A stretch of DNA of 64,000 nucleotides from an uncultured Eubacteriales bacterium (lineage in GTDB: Bacteria; Bacillota; Clostridia; Lachnospirales; Lachnospiraceae), in NCBI GenBank assembly GCA_900542465.1, contig UQNS01000008.1, positions 31,501-95,500 of the forward strand, written 5' to 3'. The notes under the pieces are model-generated. The model did not search any database, had not been told where the DNA came from, and worked only from the letters and a program-made list of their open reading frames with translations. This document shows positions 7,390-17,508 of this stretch, piece after piece. Every line of letters starts with the position of its first letter. Positions within the stretch are counted from its first letter, which is position 1. The translations under genes and the position numbers were made by a program.

Positions 7390-9030
7390 ATGATCAGCGC
7401 TAACAACGTCACTTACAGAATAGGTAAAAAAGCCCTTTTTGAGGAAGTGAACATTAAATTTACAGAAGGAAACTGTTATGGACTTATAGGTGCCAATGGA
7501 GCTGGTAAATCTACTTTTTTGAAGATCTTATCCGGACAGATCGAACCTTCAAAAGGTGAAATTGCCATAACTCCGGGTCAGAGACTTTCAGTTCTTGAGC
7601 AGGATCACTTTAAATATGATGAAGTAAGAGTCCTTGAGACCGTGATCATGGGAAACAAGAGACTTTACGAAATAATGAAAGAAAAAGAAGAGATATACGC
7701 CAAGGAAGATTTTACAGAAGAAGACGGAAATAAGGCCAGCGAACTGGAGGCAGAATTTGCCGATATGAACGGTTGGGAGGCAGAGTCTGATGCAGCCCAG
7801 CTTCTTAATGGGCTTGGTGTAGATACGGCGCTTCATGGCTGCCAGATGAAGGAACTTGATGGAAGCGCCAAGGTAAAGGTGCTCCTTGCCAAGGCATTAT
7901 TCGGTAACCCGGATATTTTGCTTCTTGACGAGCCTACTAACCACCTGGATCTCGATGCAATCGCCTGGCTAGAAGAATTTCTTATCAATTTTGACAATAC
8001 GGTTATCGTTGTATCTCATGACCGTCATTTCCTCAATCAGGTATGCACTCAGATCGCAGATATAGACTACGCTAAGATCCAGCTTTATGCAGGTAACTAT
8101 GATTTTTGGTATGAATCAAGTCAGCTTATATTGAAGCAGAGAAAAGAAGCTAACAGAAAGAAAGAAGAAACTATCAAGGAACTGCAGGAATTTATTCAGA
8201 GATTCTCCGCTAACGCATCTAAATCAAAACAGGCGACATCCAGGAAGAAAGCTCTCGAGAAGATCGAACTTGATGATATCAAGCCATCAAGCCGTAAATA
8301 TCCTTATGTGGATTTCCGGCCAGAAAGAGAGATAGGGAATGAAGTACTGGAAGTTAAGGATCTGTCGGCCTCTATGGATGGAGAGAAGGTCATTGATAAT
8401 ATTTCATTCATTGTTAACAAGAATGAAAAAATTGCTTTTGTAGGTTCTAATGAGAAGGCTACGACAGCTCTTTTCGAGATCCTTGCAGGAAGGTCGGAGA
8501 CGGAGGAAGACAGCTTCAAATGGGGTACTACGACTAAGGTCGCATATTTCCCGAAAGACATCAATGCTGAGTTTGACAGTGATGATACGATAGTTGAATG
8601 GCTTACTCCATTCTCACCGGATCCGGATCCAACTTATGTAAGAGGATTTCTTGGCAGGATGCTCTTCCCTGGCGAAGATGGAATTAAGAAGGTAAAGGTC
8701 CTTTCCGGAGGTGAAAAAGTTAGAGTACTTTTGTCAAGAATGATGATAGAAGGGGCTAATGTACTAGTATTTGACGATCCTACGAACCATTTGGATATGG
8801 AATCGATCACAGCCTTGAATAACGCATTGATCAAATTTGACGGGGTCGTCCTTTTTACCTCTCATGATCATCAGTTCGTCCAGACTATAGGAAACAGGAT
8901 CATGGAGATACTGCCTGATGGAAGTCTGGTAGATAAACTGACAACATATGATGAATATCTTGCGGAGGACGAAGCTGCCAGAAAGAGACAGGGCGAGTCT
9001 GTTGCATCAGATGAAGATGATTTGGATTGA
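7390..9030 (+). CDS. ABC-F family ATPase, YbiT-like
   Basis: A 546-residue protein with two ATP-binding cassettes in tandem and no membrane segments, the architecture of ABC-F ribosome-associated ATPases. Cassette 1 has an intact Walker A (GANGAGKS, residues 34-41) and Walker B (ILLLDEPTNHLD) but a degenerate signature reading LDGSAKVKV. A charged linker (about residues 250-300) joins the halves. Cassette 2 has an intact signature LSGGEKVRVLLS, but Walker A is replaced by GSNEKATTAL near residue 350 and Walker B has Asp for the catalytic Glu (FDDPTNHLD). The two halves are therefore complementary in their defects. Similar degeneracy is known to me from YbiT-type members; a role in translation or antibiotic tolerance is inference. 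Confidence 0.85.
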   Translation: MISANNVTYRIGKKALFEEVNIKFTEGNCYGLIGANGAGKSTFLKILSGQIEPSKGEIAITPGQRLSVLEQDHFKYDEVRVLETVIMGNKRLYEIMKEKEEIYAKEDFTEEDGNKASELEAEFADMNGWEAESDAAQLLNGLGVDTALHGCQMKELDGSAKVKVLLAKALFGNPDILLLDEPTNHLDLDAIAWLEEFLINFDNTVIVVSHDRHFLNQVCTQIADIDYAKIQLYAGNYDFWYESSQLILKQRKEANRKKEETIKELQEFIQRFSANASKSKQATSRKKALEKIELDDIKPSSRKYPYVDFRPEREIGNEVLEVKDLSASMDGEKVIDNISFIVNKNEKIAFVGSNEKATTALFEILAGRSETEEDSFKWGTTTKVAYFPKDINAEFDSDDTIVEWLTPFSPDPDPTYVRGFLGRMLFPGEDGIKKVKVLSGGEKVRVLLSRMMIEGANVLVFDDPTNHLDMESITALNNALIKFDGVVLFTSHDHQFVQTIGNRIMEILPDGSLVDKLTTYDEYLAEDEAARKRQGESVASDEDDLD

Positions 9031-9055
9031 TAGAGTTTATGAGGGTGATTAGGTA

Positions 9056-11731
9056 ATGGCAGCAAGCAGAAAAAAAAGTACAGGAAGAAAACGCGCCAGA
9101 TCAGTAAAGAAAAATCCGGTTAATAAAGAGATATACTTTTTACTGGGGATGGGCTGCCTTGTTCTTTTATGCTTGAGTAACTTCGGTCTGGTAGGGCCGG
9201 TAGGAAGAGGTATAAAGTGGTTCTTCTTCGGTCTTATAGGAATAATGGAATATATATTCCCATTTTTACTGGCTTTTAATCTTATCTACTATGCATCAAA
9301 AGATAAGATCGATGGAAGTACAAAAATAAAATTTGCGGCGCTTTATTCGCTGATGATATTGATATCTGCCATATGGCAGCGTGTTTATAATAAACCGCCC
9401 GTATTTTCAACCAGTGTGGGGAAATATTTTCTGGCCAGTGCAGAAGAAAAAAATGGCGGTGGAGTGATCGGAGGACTTATAGTTAAGATCTTATCTCCGA
9501 CCGGTCTTGTAGGATCGATACTGATACTTCTTGTATTGGCTGTTATATGTGTTGTAATAATGACCGAATGGTCAGTCAGAAAAACCGTTTCACAGGCGAG
9601 AGAGAAGGGTATCGCGGCAGCAGAAAATATGAAAAAAGACTATGAGGAATATAGTCAGAATGCCGATGAGACCAGATTAAAGAGAGAAACTGCCAGAGCA
9701 GAACGAGAGGAACGTATAAGAAAACGCCGCGAAGAAAAGGAAGCAAGGAGGCAGGAAATTCTTGCGGCTAAGGAAGCAGAAAAACAGGCTGAATCAAGAA
9801 GACAGCCAGCACCTTCAGAGAGCAGTCTTTCAGATGAGGAACTGCCGCTGCCGAGGATGGAAAGAAAGGTAAGAGGTGTGGGGAATACATCCCTTACAGG
9901 GTATAAGGCAGGCAGTACAAAACCTGGAGAGGATGACGTAGAAGAGAAAGCTCTTTATGGCGTTCAGGATGATCCTGCAGGAGAAAGGATCAATGCGGGA
10001 TTTGCAGATATATTTGCGGATACTTTATCATCGGATTCTGATATGATCAATGATAATGATAATAAGGAAATGTATAATGATACAGATCAGGGAGAGGACT
10101 ATCCTGGACTGAATGCCGGGAAGGACGTGGAAGAGGCGATGCCGGAAGGACCTGTGCCGTCCGCACTGACGCAGACCCTGTCACCTGCCTCCGACAGAAT
10201 CGCGAAACCTGCGGGGGAAAACATAGTACATGCTGGTGTATCTGTATCGAAAGAATATAAGTATCCGCCTCTGGATCTGCTCAATAAGGTCAAAACATCA
10301 ACGTCAGGAGCTAAAAAACAGGAAAACAGAGAAACGGCGATCCTGTTAAAACAGACACTTGAAAATTTCGGCGTAAACGTAAAGATAACAGATATCAGCT
10401 GCGGGCCGGCAGTCACAAGATTTGAACTGCAGCCGGAGATGGGCGTTAAAGTAAGCAAGATAGTGGGCCTTGCTGATGATATCAAGCTTAATCTGGCAGC
10501 CGAGGATATAAGGATAGAAGCTCCTATCCCGGGCAAGGCGGCGATCGGTATAGAGGTGCCGAACAAGAATCCGGGCAGTGTTTCACTCAGGGAACTCATT
10601 GAAAGCAAAGCTTTTCAAGAACATAGATCTTTGATCTCATTTGCGGTGGGGGAGGATATTGCGGGACAGCCTGTTATGGCAGATATAGCTAAAATGCCTC
10701 ATGTACTTATTGCGGGAGCAACAGGTTCAGGTAAATCGGTCTGCATCAACGGACTGATCATGAGTGTGCTTTATAAGGCCAGACCTGATCAGGTCAAAAT
10801 GATCATGATCGATCCTAAAGTAGTAGAACTCAGCGCTTATAATGGTATCCCTCACCTGCTCATCCCGGTCGTAACAGATCCTAAAAAGGCGTCAGGTGCT
10901 CTTAATTGGGCGGTTGCGGAAATGGATTCCAGATATAAGAAATTTGCAGCAGTGGGAGCCAAAAATCTCAATGATTACAATGTCAGGGTCAAAGAGAGAC
11001 ATTTGGAGGAAGAGGGCCACTATCCAATGCCTCAGTTACTTGTAATTATTGATGAGCTGGCTGATCTTATGATGGTGGCGCCAGGTGAAGTGGAGACTGC
11101 GATATGCAGGCTTGCTCAGCTTGCCAGAGCCGCAGGGATACACCTTGTCATAGCTACGCAAAGACCATCAGTAAATGTTATAACCGGTCTTATTAAAGCA
11201 AACGTACCGTCAAGAATCGCTTTTGCGGTATCATCTGGAGTTGATTCCAGAACTATAATCGATATGAATGGGGCGGAAAAGCTTCTTGGTAAGGGCGATA
11301 TGTTGTTCTTTCCAACAGGTATTCCTAAGCCTGTCCGTGTACAGGGCGCATTTGTTTCAGATGAAGAAGTGGCAAGGGTCGTTGATTTCCTGAAAGAAAA
11401 TAACGATCAGGAAGGCCCGGAAGCCGATCAGGAGGAGATCGAAAAGATCACACAGACAGCAGCAAATTTCCCGGGAGCACCCGGAGGAACTGTTGATTCA
11501 GGAGATGAAAGAGATATTTTGTTTGCTGAGGCGGGCAGGTTCGTAATAGAAAAGGAACGCGGGTCTATCGGTATGCTGCAGAGAAATTTTAAAATTGGAT
11601 TTAACAGGGCCGGAAGGATCATGGATCAGCTTACCGATCTCGGGGTAGTAGGTCCGGAAGTGGGGACTAAACCAAGAAAGGTCCTCATGACTATGGATGA
11701 GTTTGAAGAATTCCTCAGAGGTATGGACTGA
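9056..11731 (+). CDS. ftsK: DNA translocase FtsK/SpoIIIE
   Basis: An 891-residue septal DNA pump that moves chromosome ends through the closing septum or, in spore formers, into the forespore. Residues 25-180 carry about four membrane segments. They are followed by a long, charged Glu/Arg/Lys-rich linker (about 185-390). The motor domain has Walker A GATGSGKS at residues 554-561 and a Walker B region LLVIIDELADLMM. The C-terminal 65 residues (starting near GSIGMLQRNFKIGFNRAGRI) are the gamma winged helix that reads polar DNA motifs. It starts 26 bases after the ABC-F gene. FtsK and SpoIIIE cannot be separated by sequence alone here. Confidence 0.95.
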   Translation: MAASRKKSTGRKRARSVKKNPVNKEIYFLLGMGCLVLLCLSNFGLVGPVGRGIKWFFFGLIGIMEYIFPFLLAFNLIYYASKDKIDGSTKIKFAALYSLMILISAIWQRVYNKPPVFSTSVGKYFLASAEEKNGGGVIGGLIVKILSPTGLVGSILILLVLAVICVVIMTEWSVRKTVSQAREKGIAAAENMKKDYEEYSQNADETRLKRETARAEREERIRKRREEKEARRQEILAAKEAEKQAESRRQPAPSESSLSDEELPLPRMERKVRGVGNTSLTGYKAGSTKPGEDDVEEKALYGVQDDPAGERINAGFADIFADTLSSDSDMINDNDNKEMYNDTDQGEDYPGLNAGKDVEEAMPEGPVPSALTQTLSPASDRIAKPAGENIVHAGVSVSKEYKYPPLDLLNKVKTSTSGAKKQENRETAILLKQTLENFGVNVKITDISCGPAVTRFELQPEMGVKVSKIVGLADDIKLNLAAEDIRIEAPIPGKAAIGIEVPNKNPGSVSLRELIESKAFQEHRSLISFAVGEDIAGQPVMADIAKMPHVLIAGATGSGKSVCINGLIMSVLYKARPDQVKMIMIDPKVVELSAYNGIPHLLIPVVTDPKKASGALNWAVAEMDSRYKKFAAVGAKNLNDYNVRVKERHLEEEGHYPMPQLLVIIDELADLMMVAPGEVETAICRLAQLARAAGIHLVIATQRPSVNVITGLIKANVPSRIAFAVSSGVDSRTIIDMNGAEKLLGKGDMLFFPTGIPKPVRVQGAFVSDEEVARVVDFLKENNDQEGPEADQEEIEKITQTAANFPGAPGGTVDSGDERDILFAEAGRFVIEKERGSIGMLQRNFKIGFNRAGRIMDQLTDLGVVGPEVGTKPRKVLMTMDEFEEFLRGMD

Positions 11732-11804
11732 TGGATGAAATTTCGCTATAAATAATATTGGTATGAGTATCATTTAGTTTTCATGTATTTGTAAGGAGTA
11801 GAAA

Positions 11805-13490
11805 ATGGGGTTGACAGAGGTTAAGAGTGACATTGAAATTGCTCAGGAAGCTGAGATCTGGAGTATTGGCAAGGTAGCTGAAAGCTTTGGAGTTAATGAA
11901 GATGAACTCGAGTTTTACGGAAAGACAAAGGCTAAGGTAAGTGATGAACTGGAAAAAAGACTTGAAAATGAAAAGTCAGGCAAGTTAGTTCTGGTTACGG
12001 CTGTTAATCCTACACCTGCGGGTGAAGGCAAGACGACCACCACGATCGGTCTTACGCAGGCTCTGAATCTATTGGGAAAGAAAACAATAGCAGCGTTGCG
12101 AGAACCATCTCTCGGGCCTTGCTTCGGAGTTAAGGGAGGTGCTGCAGGCGGAGGATATGCCCAGGCAATCCCTATGGAAGATCTGAATCTTCATTTCACA
12201 GGAGATTTTCATGCTATTACGACGGCTAATAATCTTATTGCCGCTATGCTGGATAATCATATGCATCATGGCAATGCTTTAAGGATAGATTCTAAGAAAG
12301 TTGTATGGAAGCGCTGCCTTGATATGAATGACAGGGCGCTCAGAAATATTATATTAGGGCTTGGTTCAAGAGCTAATGGTGAAATGAGAGAAGATCATTT
12401 CCAGATCACGGCTGCATCCGAGATCATGGCCATACTTTGTATGGCTGAGGATATAGATGATCTTAAAGCAAGAGTCGACAGGATAATCGTTGCGTATGAC
12501 ATTGATGGCGGTCCTGTAACAGTAAAAGATATCAAGGCTACCGGTGCTGTTGCTGCAGTCCTCAAGGATGCGATCAAGCCTAATATGATCCAGACGCTCG
12601 AGCATACACCGGTCCTTATCCATGGCGGCCCATTTGCCAATATAGCACATGGATGTTCATCGATAAGAGCAACTAAACTAGGCCTTAAGCTGGGTGAGAT
12701 ATGTGTAACGGAAGCAGGATTCGGAGCTGATCTGGGTGCGGAAAAGTTTATGGATATCAAGTGCCGCCAGGCTGGGATCAGTCCAGATGCCGTAGTTATA
12801 GTAGCTACGATCAGAGCGCTGAAATATAATGGCGGAGTTCCTAAGACAGAGTTGAAGGATCCAGATCTTGAGGCCGTAAAAAAAGGTATAGTCAATCTTG
12901 AAAAGCATATTGAAAATATGAAAAAGTATGGTGTACCAATCGTTGTTGCGCTTAATTCATTCATTACAGATACAGAAGAAGAGAAAGCCTTTGTACGCGA
13001 GTTCTGTGAGAGAGTAGGTTGTGAATTTGCACCGTCAGAAGTCTGGGAAAAGGGCGGAGAAGGCGGAAAAGAACTGGCGGCTAAGGTTATTGAGGCATTG
13101 GATAAGGAATCTGATTTTAAATATCTTTATGCGAGTGAACTTTCACTGGAGGAGAAGATCAATACGATCGCATGTGAGATCTACGGCGCCGATGGCGTAG
13201 AATATGAAGGCGAAGCCAGAAAGAATCTTAAGACACTTGCTGAAATGGGATTTGGTTCATTGCCGGTGTGCATGGCCAAGACTCAGTTCTCATTATCAGA
13301 TAACCCGGCGGCGCTTGGACGCCCGGGCGGATTCAAGATCCATGTTCGTGATGCGTATGTGAGCGCAGGGGCAGGATTTGTTGTAGTACTTACAGGGAAG
13401 ATCCTTACAATGCCCGGACTTCCTAAGACTCCGGCAGCTGAAAATATCAATGTTGACGGAGCTGCGGGTACGATCTCAGGACTTTTCTAA
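11805..13490 (+). CDS. fhs: Formate-tetrahydrofolate ligase
   Basis: A 561-residue enzyme that makes 10-formyl-THF from formate, THF and ATP in one-carbon metabolism (and in the Wood-Ljungdahl branch of acetogens). The ATP site GEGKTTTT lies at residues 73-80 after PTPA, and REPSLGPCFGVKGGAAGGGY and HFTGDFHAI are family-specific. Length and C-terminus (TMPGLPKTPAAENINVD) are typical. A TAAGGAG site is placed properly before the ATG. It ends in its own perfect terminator, so it is monocistronic. Its product feeds methionyl-tRNA formylation (fmt lies 3 kb downstream) and purine synthesis. Confidence 0.97.
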   Translation: MGLTEVKSDIEIAQEAEIWSIGKVAESFGVNEDELEFYGKTKAKVSDELEKRLENEKSGKLVLVTAVNPTPAGEGKTTTTIGLTQALNLLGKKTIAALREPSLGPCFGVKGGAAGGGYAQAIPMEDLNLHFTGDFHAITTANNLIAAMLDNHMHHGNALRIDSKKVVWKRCLDMNDRALRNIILGLGSRANGEMREDHFQITAASEIMAILCMAEDIDDLKARVDRIIVAYDIDGGPVTVKDIKATGAVAAVLKDAIKPNMIQTLEHTPVLIHGGPFANIAHGCSSIRATKLGLKLGEICVTEAGFGADLGAEKFMDIKCRQAGISPDAVVIVATIRALKYNGGVPKTELKDPDLEAVKKGIVNLEKHIENMKKYGVPIVVALNSFITDTEEEKAFVREFCERVGCEFAPSEVWEKGGEGGKELAAKVIEALDKESDFKYLYASELSLEEKINTIACEIYGADGVEYEGEARKNLKTLAEMGFGSLPVCMAKTQFSLSDNPAALGRPGGFKIHVRDAYVSAGAGFVVVLTGKILTMPGLPKTPAAENINVDGAAGTISGLF

Positions 13491-13507
13491 GTTTATAGAA
13501 TTATATC

Positions 13508-13550
13508 AATAAGGGCCTGAGCAAGTACAACTCAGGCCCTTATTAATCTT
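13508..13550 (+). terminator. Rho-independent terminator after fhs
   Basis: AATAAGGGCCTGAG at 13508-13521 pairs perfectly with CTCAGGCCCTTATT at 13531-13544 (14 bp), followed by a T-rich tract. Confidence 0.9.
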
Positions 13551-13552
13551 TA

Positions 13553-13582
13553 TTGATTTTAAGGAAAATTTAATCATAAAAT
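13553..13582 (+). promoter_or_regulatory. Possible promoter of the priA-to-rpe cluster
   Basis: TTGATT at 13553-13558 and TAAAAT at 13577-13582 with an 18-base spacer, directly after the fhs terminator. Match to consensus is moderate. Confidence 0.45.
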
Positions 13583-13646
13583 CAAAATTAATTTGATTTT
13601 AAATAGTAATATGAAGGCAAAGGGATGTTTCAGAGAGGAGAATAAA

Positions 13647-15881
13647 TTGAATATCTTATATGCAGATATAATTATCGGTATCTCTCATGAACAGCTTGAT
13701 AAAACATTCCAATATTCAGTACCGGATTATCTGAGAAATGACGTCTCTCTTGGCGCAGCTGTATTGGTTCCGTTTGGTTCCGGGAATAAACAGGTGGCGG
13801 GTTATGTTGTGGGACTTGGATATGAGGCGAAGATAGATCCTGAAAAAATAAAAGACATTTCAGGGATAACATCTGACAGTGAATTGCCGGAGACTAGGAT
13901 GATCGCACTTGCCGGCTGGCTCAAGTCATATTATGGCGGAACGATGAGTCAGGCTCTTAAAACGGTACTTCCAGTCAGAGATAAGGTCAGGATGAAAGAG
14001 ACCAAAATTCTAAGGCTTGTGGAAGATCTGGAGCTGGTAGAAGGATACCTGGAAAGGATGCGAAAAAAAAAGGCATCAGCAAGAGTGAGACTTCTTGAGG
14101 CATTAATTGGCGTAAATACCGCAAGTTTAAGCAGCTTGAAGGAAAAGCTTAATGTAAGCGGTAAAACGGTGACTGATCTTGAAACTGCTGGAGTAATAAC
14201 CGTGGAGGTGAAAGAGCTATATCGAAATCCTGTGGTATGCAGTAAGAAAAATAAGGAAAAGCTGGTCTTGAACAGGCATCAGGAGGCTGTTGTCAGGAAG
14301 ATACGGGATGATATCGACAGAGGAATAAAAAAGACTTACCTGCTGCACGGGATCACAGGGAGCGGAAAGACCCTTTGTTACATTGAACTTATTGATCATA
14401 TAGTTGATCAGGGGAAGCAGGCTATCGTACTTATTCCGGAAATTGCACTTACATTTCAGACAGTACAGAGGTTTTATAACAGATTTGGTGACAGGGTCTC
14501 CATATTGAACTCGAGGATGTCTAAAGGGGAACGTTATGATCAGTTCCTGCGCGCCGCAAGGGGAGATATAGATGTGATAATAGGCCCGAGATCAGCGCTT
14601 TTCACGCCATTCAAAAATATAGGCCTTATCGTTATCGATGAGGAGCATGAAGAGTCTTATAAAAGTGAGACTACACCAAAATATCATGCGCGAGAGACTG
14701 CAATACATATAGCTGAAGGGGCGGGTGCCTCTGTGATCCTTGGTTCAGCCACACCATCAGTTGATTCATTTTATAAAGCCTGCAGCGGAGAGTATGAACT
14801 GCTCGTGATCAAAGAAAGAGCAGCGGCCAGAAGCTTGCCTGATGTTCGTATAGAAGATATGAGAGAGGAGCTTAGCGCAGGAAACAGGCAGATGTTTTCA
14901 CGAGGGCTCATGGCATCTATCCGGGACCGCTTAAACAAAAGTGAACAGGCCATGCTTTTTATCAATAAAAGAGGATTTGCAGGGTTTATCTCATGCAGGT
15001 CATGCGGTCATGTTATGAAATGCCCCCACTGTGACGTATCCCTTACATATCACAGAAATGGTAAATTGATATGCCATTATTGCGGACATGAAGAACCTAT
15101 GGTAAAGACATGTCCTGAATGCGGATCCGGATATATTGCGGGTTTTCGTGCAGGAACACAGCAGGTGGAAGAAAAGATAAAGGAGCTTTTTCCTGAAGCA
15201 AGAGTCTTAAGGATGGATAAGGATACGACGGCAGGAAAAGACGGACATGCTAAGATCCTTGAAAGCTTTGCCAACCATGAAGCGGATATTCTCATTGGAA
15301 CGCAGATGATCGTAAAGGGACATGACTTTGCAGATGTAACACTTGTAGCCGCTTTAGCCGCAGATATGTCACTTTATTCCAATGACTACAGAGCGGGTGA
15401 GAGGACATTTCAATTATTGACTCAGGCCGCCGGACGAGCCGGACGCGGTGAAAAAAAGGGGGAGGTCTACATTCAGACATACTCTCCCGATAATTTCTGT
15501 ATTGTTGAATCAGCAAAACAGGATTATGATGCTTTCTATAAAGAAGAGATCGAATATAGGAGAGGCTTGCTATATCCGCCTATATGGAATATGATGACGG
15601 TTACATTTGCGTCAAAGGACGAAGCGGTTCTCCTGAAAGCTGTAGAAACGATAAGCAGCCTGAGTTATATGCATGCCTGGGAGGCTGATCATGAGGGCAG
15701 GGTTCAGGTAATAGGGCCCGCCAGGGATGTTATTTATAAACTTGACGATGAGTATAGAATGATCTTATATATTAAGGCGCAAAATGATTATGATCTTACG
15801 GAATTAAAAAATATGCTGGAGGATCATATAAGAAAAAGTGACCTTTTCATTAAGGTATTTACTCAGTTTGACAGAACTTGA
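13647..15881 (+). CDS. priA: Primosomal protein N', replication restart helicase
   Basis: A 3'-to-5' DNA helicase that reloads the replisome at stalled forks. I use the TTG at 13647 (744 residues) because GAGAGGAG precedes it by seven bases and the family begins at this point (NILYADIII); the upstream ATGs at 13593 and 13611 lack such a site. Walker A GITGSGKT is at residues 235-242, the DEEH box is in VIDEEHEESYK, and two zinc-binding clusters with eight Cys (CRSCGHVMKCPHC, then CHYCG and CPECG) lie at about 450-492. The order priA-def-fmt is common in Firmicutes. Confidence 0.95.
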   Translation: MNILYADIIIGISHEQLDKTFQYSVPDYLRNDVSLGAAVLVPFGSGNKQVAGYVVGLGYEAKIDPEKIKDISGITSDSELPETRMIALAGWLKSYYGGTMSQALKTVLPVRDKVRMKETKILRLVEDLELVEGYLERMRKKKASARVRLLEALIGVNTASLSSLKEKLNVSGKTVTDLETAGVITVEVKELYRNPVVCSKKNKEKLVLNRHQEAVVRKIRDDIDRGIKKTYLLHGITGSGKTLCYIELIDHIVDQGKQAIVLIPEIALTFQTVQRFYNRFGDRVSILNSRMSKGERYDQFLRAARGDIDVIIGPRSALFTPFKNIGLIVIDEEHEESYKSETTPKYHARETAIHIAEGAGASVILGSATPSVDSFYKACSGEYELLVIKERAAARSLPDVRIEDMREELSAGNRQMFSRGLMASIRDRLNKSEQAMLFINKRGFAGFISCRSCGHVMKCPHCDVSLTYHRNGKLICHYCGHEEPMVKTCPECGSGYIAGFRAGTQQVEEKIKELFPEARVLRMDKDTTAGKDGHAKILESFANHEADILIGTQMIVKGHDFADVTLVAALAADMSLYSNDYRAGERTFQLLTQAAGRAGRGEKKGEVYIQTYSPDNFCIVESAKQDYDAFYKEEIEYRRGLLYPPIWNMMTVTFASKDEAVLLKAVETISSLSYMHAWEADHEGRVQVIGPARDVIYKLDDEYRMILYIKAQNDYDLTELKNMLEDHIRKSDLFIKVFTQFDRT

Positions 15882-15899
15882 TTAGATAGAGGAAGTAAA

Positions 15900-16484
15900 A
15901 TGGCAATTAGAACAGTTAGAGTATTAGGCGATGAAATATTAAGAAAAAGATCCAGAGAAGTAAAGGAACTGACGCCCAGAATACAGGAACTCATTGATGA
16001 TATGTTTGAGACTATGTACGCAGAAGACGGAGTAGGCCTTGCGGCGGTACAGGTGGGTGTTCTGCGCAGAGTTCTCGTTATCGATATTACTGAAAACAGG
16101 AAGAAGCCTCTGGCGCTTATAAACCCAAAGGTCATCTTAAGGGAGGGTATGCAGATAACAAGTGAAGGCTGCCTTTCCGTGCCGGATGAATCAGGAACTA
16201 CCATAAGGCCGGAACACGTTATCGTAGAGGGCTTAAACAGAGATTTTAAAAAGATAAGGATCGATGCACACGGACTGCTTGCCAAGGCTCTGATGCATGA
16301 AATAGATCATCTTGATGGAATAGTTTTCGTTGACCTTGTTCTGGATGAAGAAGATCCTGATGGGATAAAGATCAGGGAAGAAGAATTTGAAGCCTGGGAA
16401 AAAAAAGTTAATATTGAAACAATGAAAGATATATCATCAGACGATGATATATCTGAAGTATTGACTGACGAATCTTTTAAATAA
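15900..16484 (+). CDS. def: Peptide deformylase
   Basis: A 194-residue metalloenzyme that removes the formyl group from nascent proteins. All three active-site motifs are present: GVGLAAVQ (44-51), EGCLS (89-93, Cys91 is a metal ligand) and HEIDH (133-137, two His ligands and catalytic Glu134). The C-terminus has about 40 acidic residues beyond the last motif, a modest extension. It precedes fmt, which adds the formyl group to Met-tRNA, so the two ends of the formylation cycle are coexpressed. Confidence 0.96.
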   Translation: MAIRTVRVLGDEILRKRSREVKELTPRIQELIDDMFETMYAEDGVGLAAVQVGVLRRVLVIDITENRKKPLALINPKVILREGMQITSEGCLSVPDESGTTIRPEHVIVEGLNRDFKKIRIDAHGLLAKALMHEIDHLDGIVFVDLVLDEEDPDGIKIREEEFEAWEKKVNIETMKDISSDDDISEVLTDESFK

Positions 16485-16516
16485 GAGGCAAGAGATCTGG
16501 CGGAGGAAAGAAGAAA

Positions 16517-17488
16517 ATGAAAATAGTATTTATGGGAACACCAGATTTTGCTACAGAAACTTTAAAGGCAGTCATTCAAGCAGGTCATGAGGTGGCTGCA
16601 GTTGTTACACAGCCGGACAGACCTGTTAAGAGAAGCAAGAAGCCTGTATATTCACCTGTAAAGGAGATTGCAGTTGAGTTGGGATTAACGGTCCTGCAGC
16701 CGGAAAAAGCAAGAGATCCTGAATTGGTGGAGACCATCAGGTCTGTCAGTCCTGATGCTATAGTTGTTGTTGCTTATGGACAGATCCTTTCTAAGGATCT
16801 GCTTGATATTCCGAGGTTTGGCTGTATAAATGTGCATGCGTCTCTTCTTCCTAAGTACAGAGGCGCATCGCCTATACAATGGGCCGTTATAAATGGTGAC
16901 GAGTACTCAGGAGTGACGACCATGCTCATGGAAGAGGGGCTGGATACGGGGGATATTTTACTTGTGGAAAAAGTGAAATTAGATCCGAAAGAGACTGGCG
17001 GCAGTCTTTTTGACAGATTAAGTTCTGTCGGAGCTGACCTTCTTGTCAAAACGCTGGAAGAACTGGAGAAAGGTGGTATCCATCCGGTAAAACAGGATGA
17101 AGATAAGGCCAGCCTCGTTAAGATGTTAAACAAAAAAATGGGAGAACTTGATTTTACAAGACCGGCACTTGAGCTGGAAAGACTGATCAGAGGACTCAAC
17201 CCATGGCCCAGTGCCTACACTCATCTAGGAAATAAGAAACTTACGATCTGGGCGGCTGATGTAATAGATCCTGAGTCGGAACCGGAATCAAAAGATAAGT
17301 TTAAAAATGTATGTCCGGGGCAGATCGCGGATATGAGAAAAAATTCCTTTGATATTGCATGTATAGAAAGCAACGGGGCTGTATCGGGTCTTCGTGTGAC
17401 CGAAGTACAGCTGGAAGGGAAAAAAAGGATGAAAGTCGGAGATTTCCTTAATGGAAAAGCATTGAAGCTTGGCGATAAGCTCATATAA
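16517..17488 (+). CDS. fmt: Methionyl-tRNA formyltransferase
   Basis: A 323-residue enzyme that transfers formyl from 10-formyl-THF to initiator Met-tRNA. The N-terminal formyltransferase domain starts MKIVFMGTPDFA and contains the folate-binding INVHASLLPKYRGASPIQWA region near residue 105-125, with the catalytic Asp in GVTTMLMEEGLDTGDIL. The C-terminal OB-like tRNA-binding domain starts around residue 205 (RGLNPWPSAYT). A GGAGGAAAG site precedes the ATG. Confidence 0.96.
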   Translation: MKIVFMGTPDFATETLKAVIQAGHEVAAVVTQPDRPVKRSKKPVYSPVKEIAVELGLTVLQPEKARDPELVETIRSVSPDAIVVVAYGQILSKDLLDIPRFGCINVHASLLPKYRGASPIQWAVINGDEYSGVTTMLMEEGLDTGDILLVEKVKLDPKETGGSLFDRLSSVGADLLVKTLEELEKGGIHPVKQDEDKASLVKMLNKKMGELDFTRPALELERLIRGLNPWPSAYTHLGNKKLTIWAADVIDPESEPESKDKFKNVCPGQIADMRKNSFDIACIESNGAVSGLRVTEVQLEGKKRMKVGDFLNGKALKLGDKLI

Positions 17489-17508
17489 ATACAGAGGGGA
17501 ATGATGTT

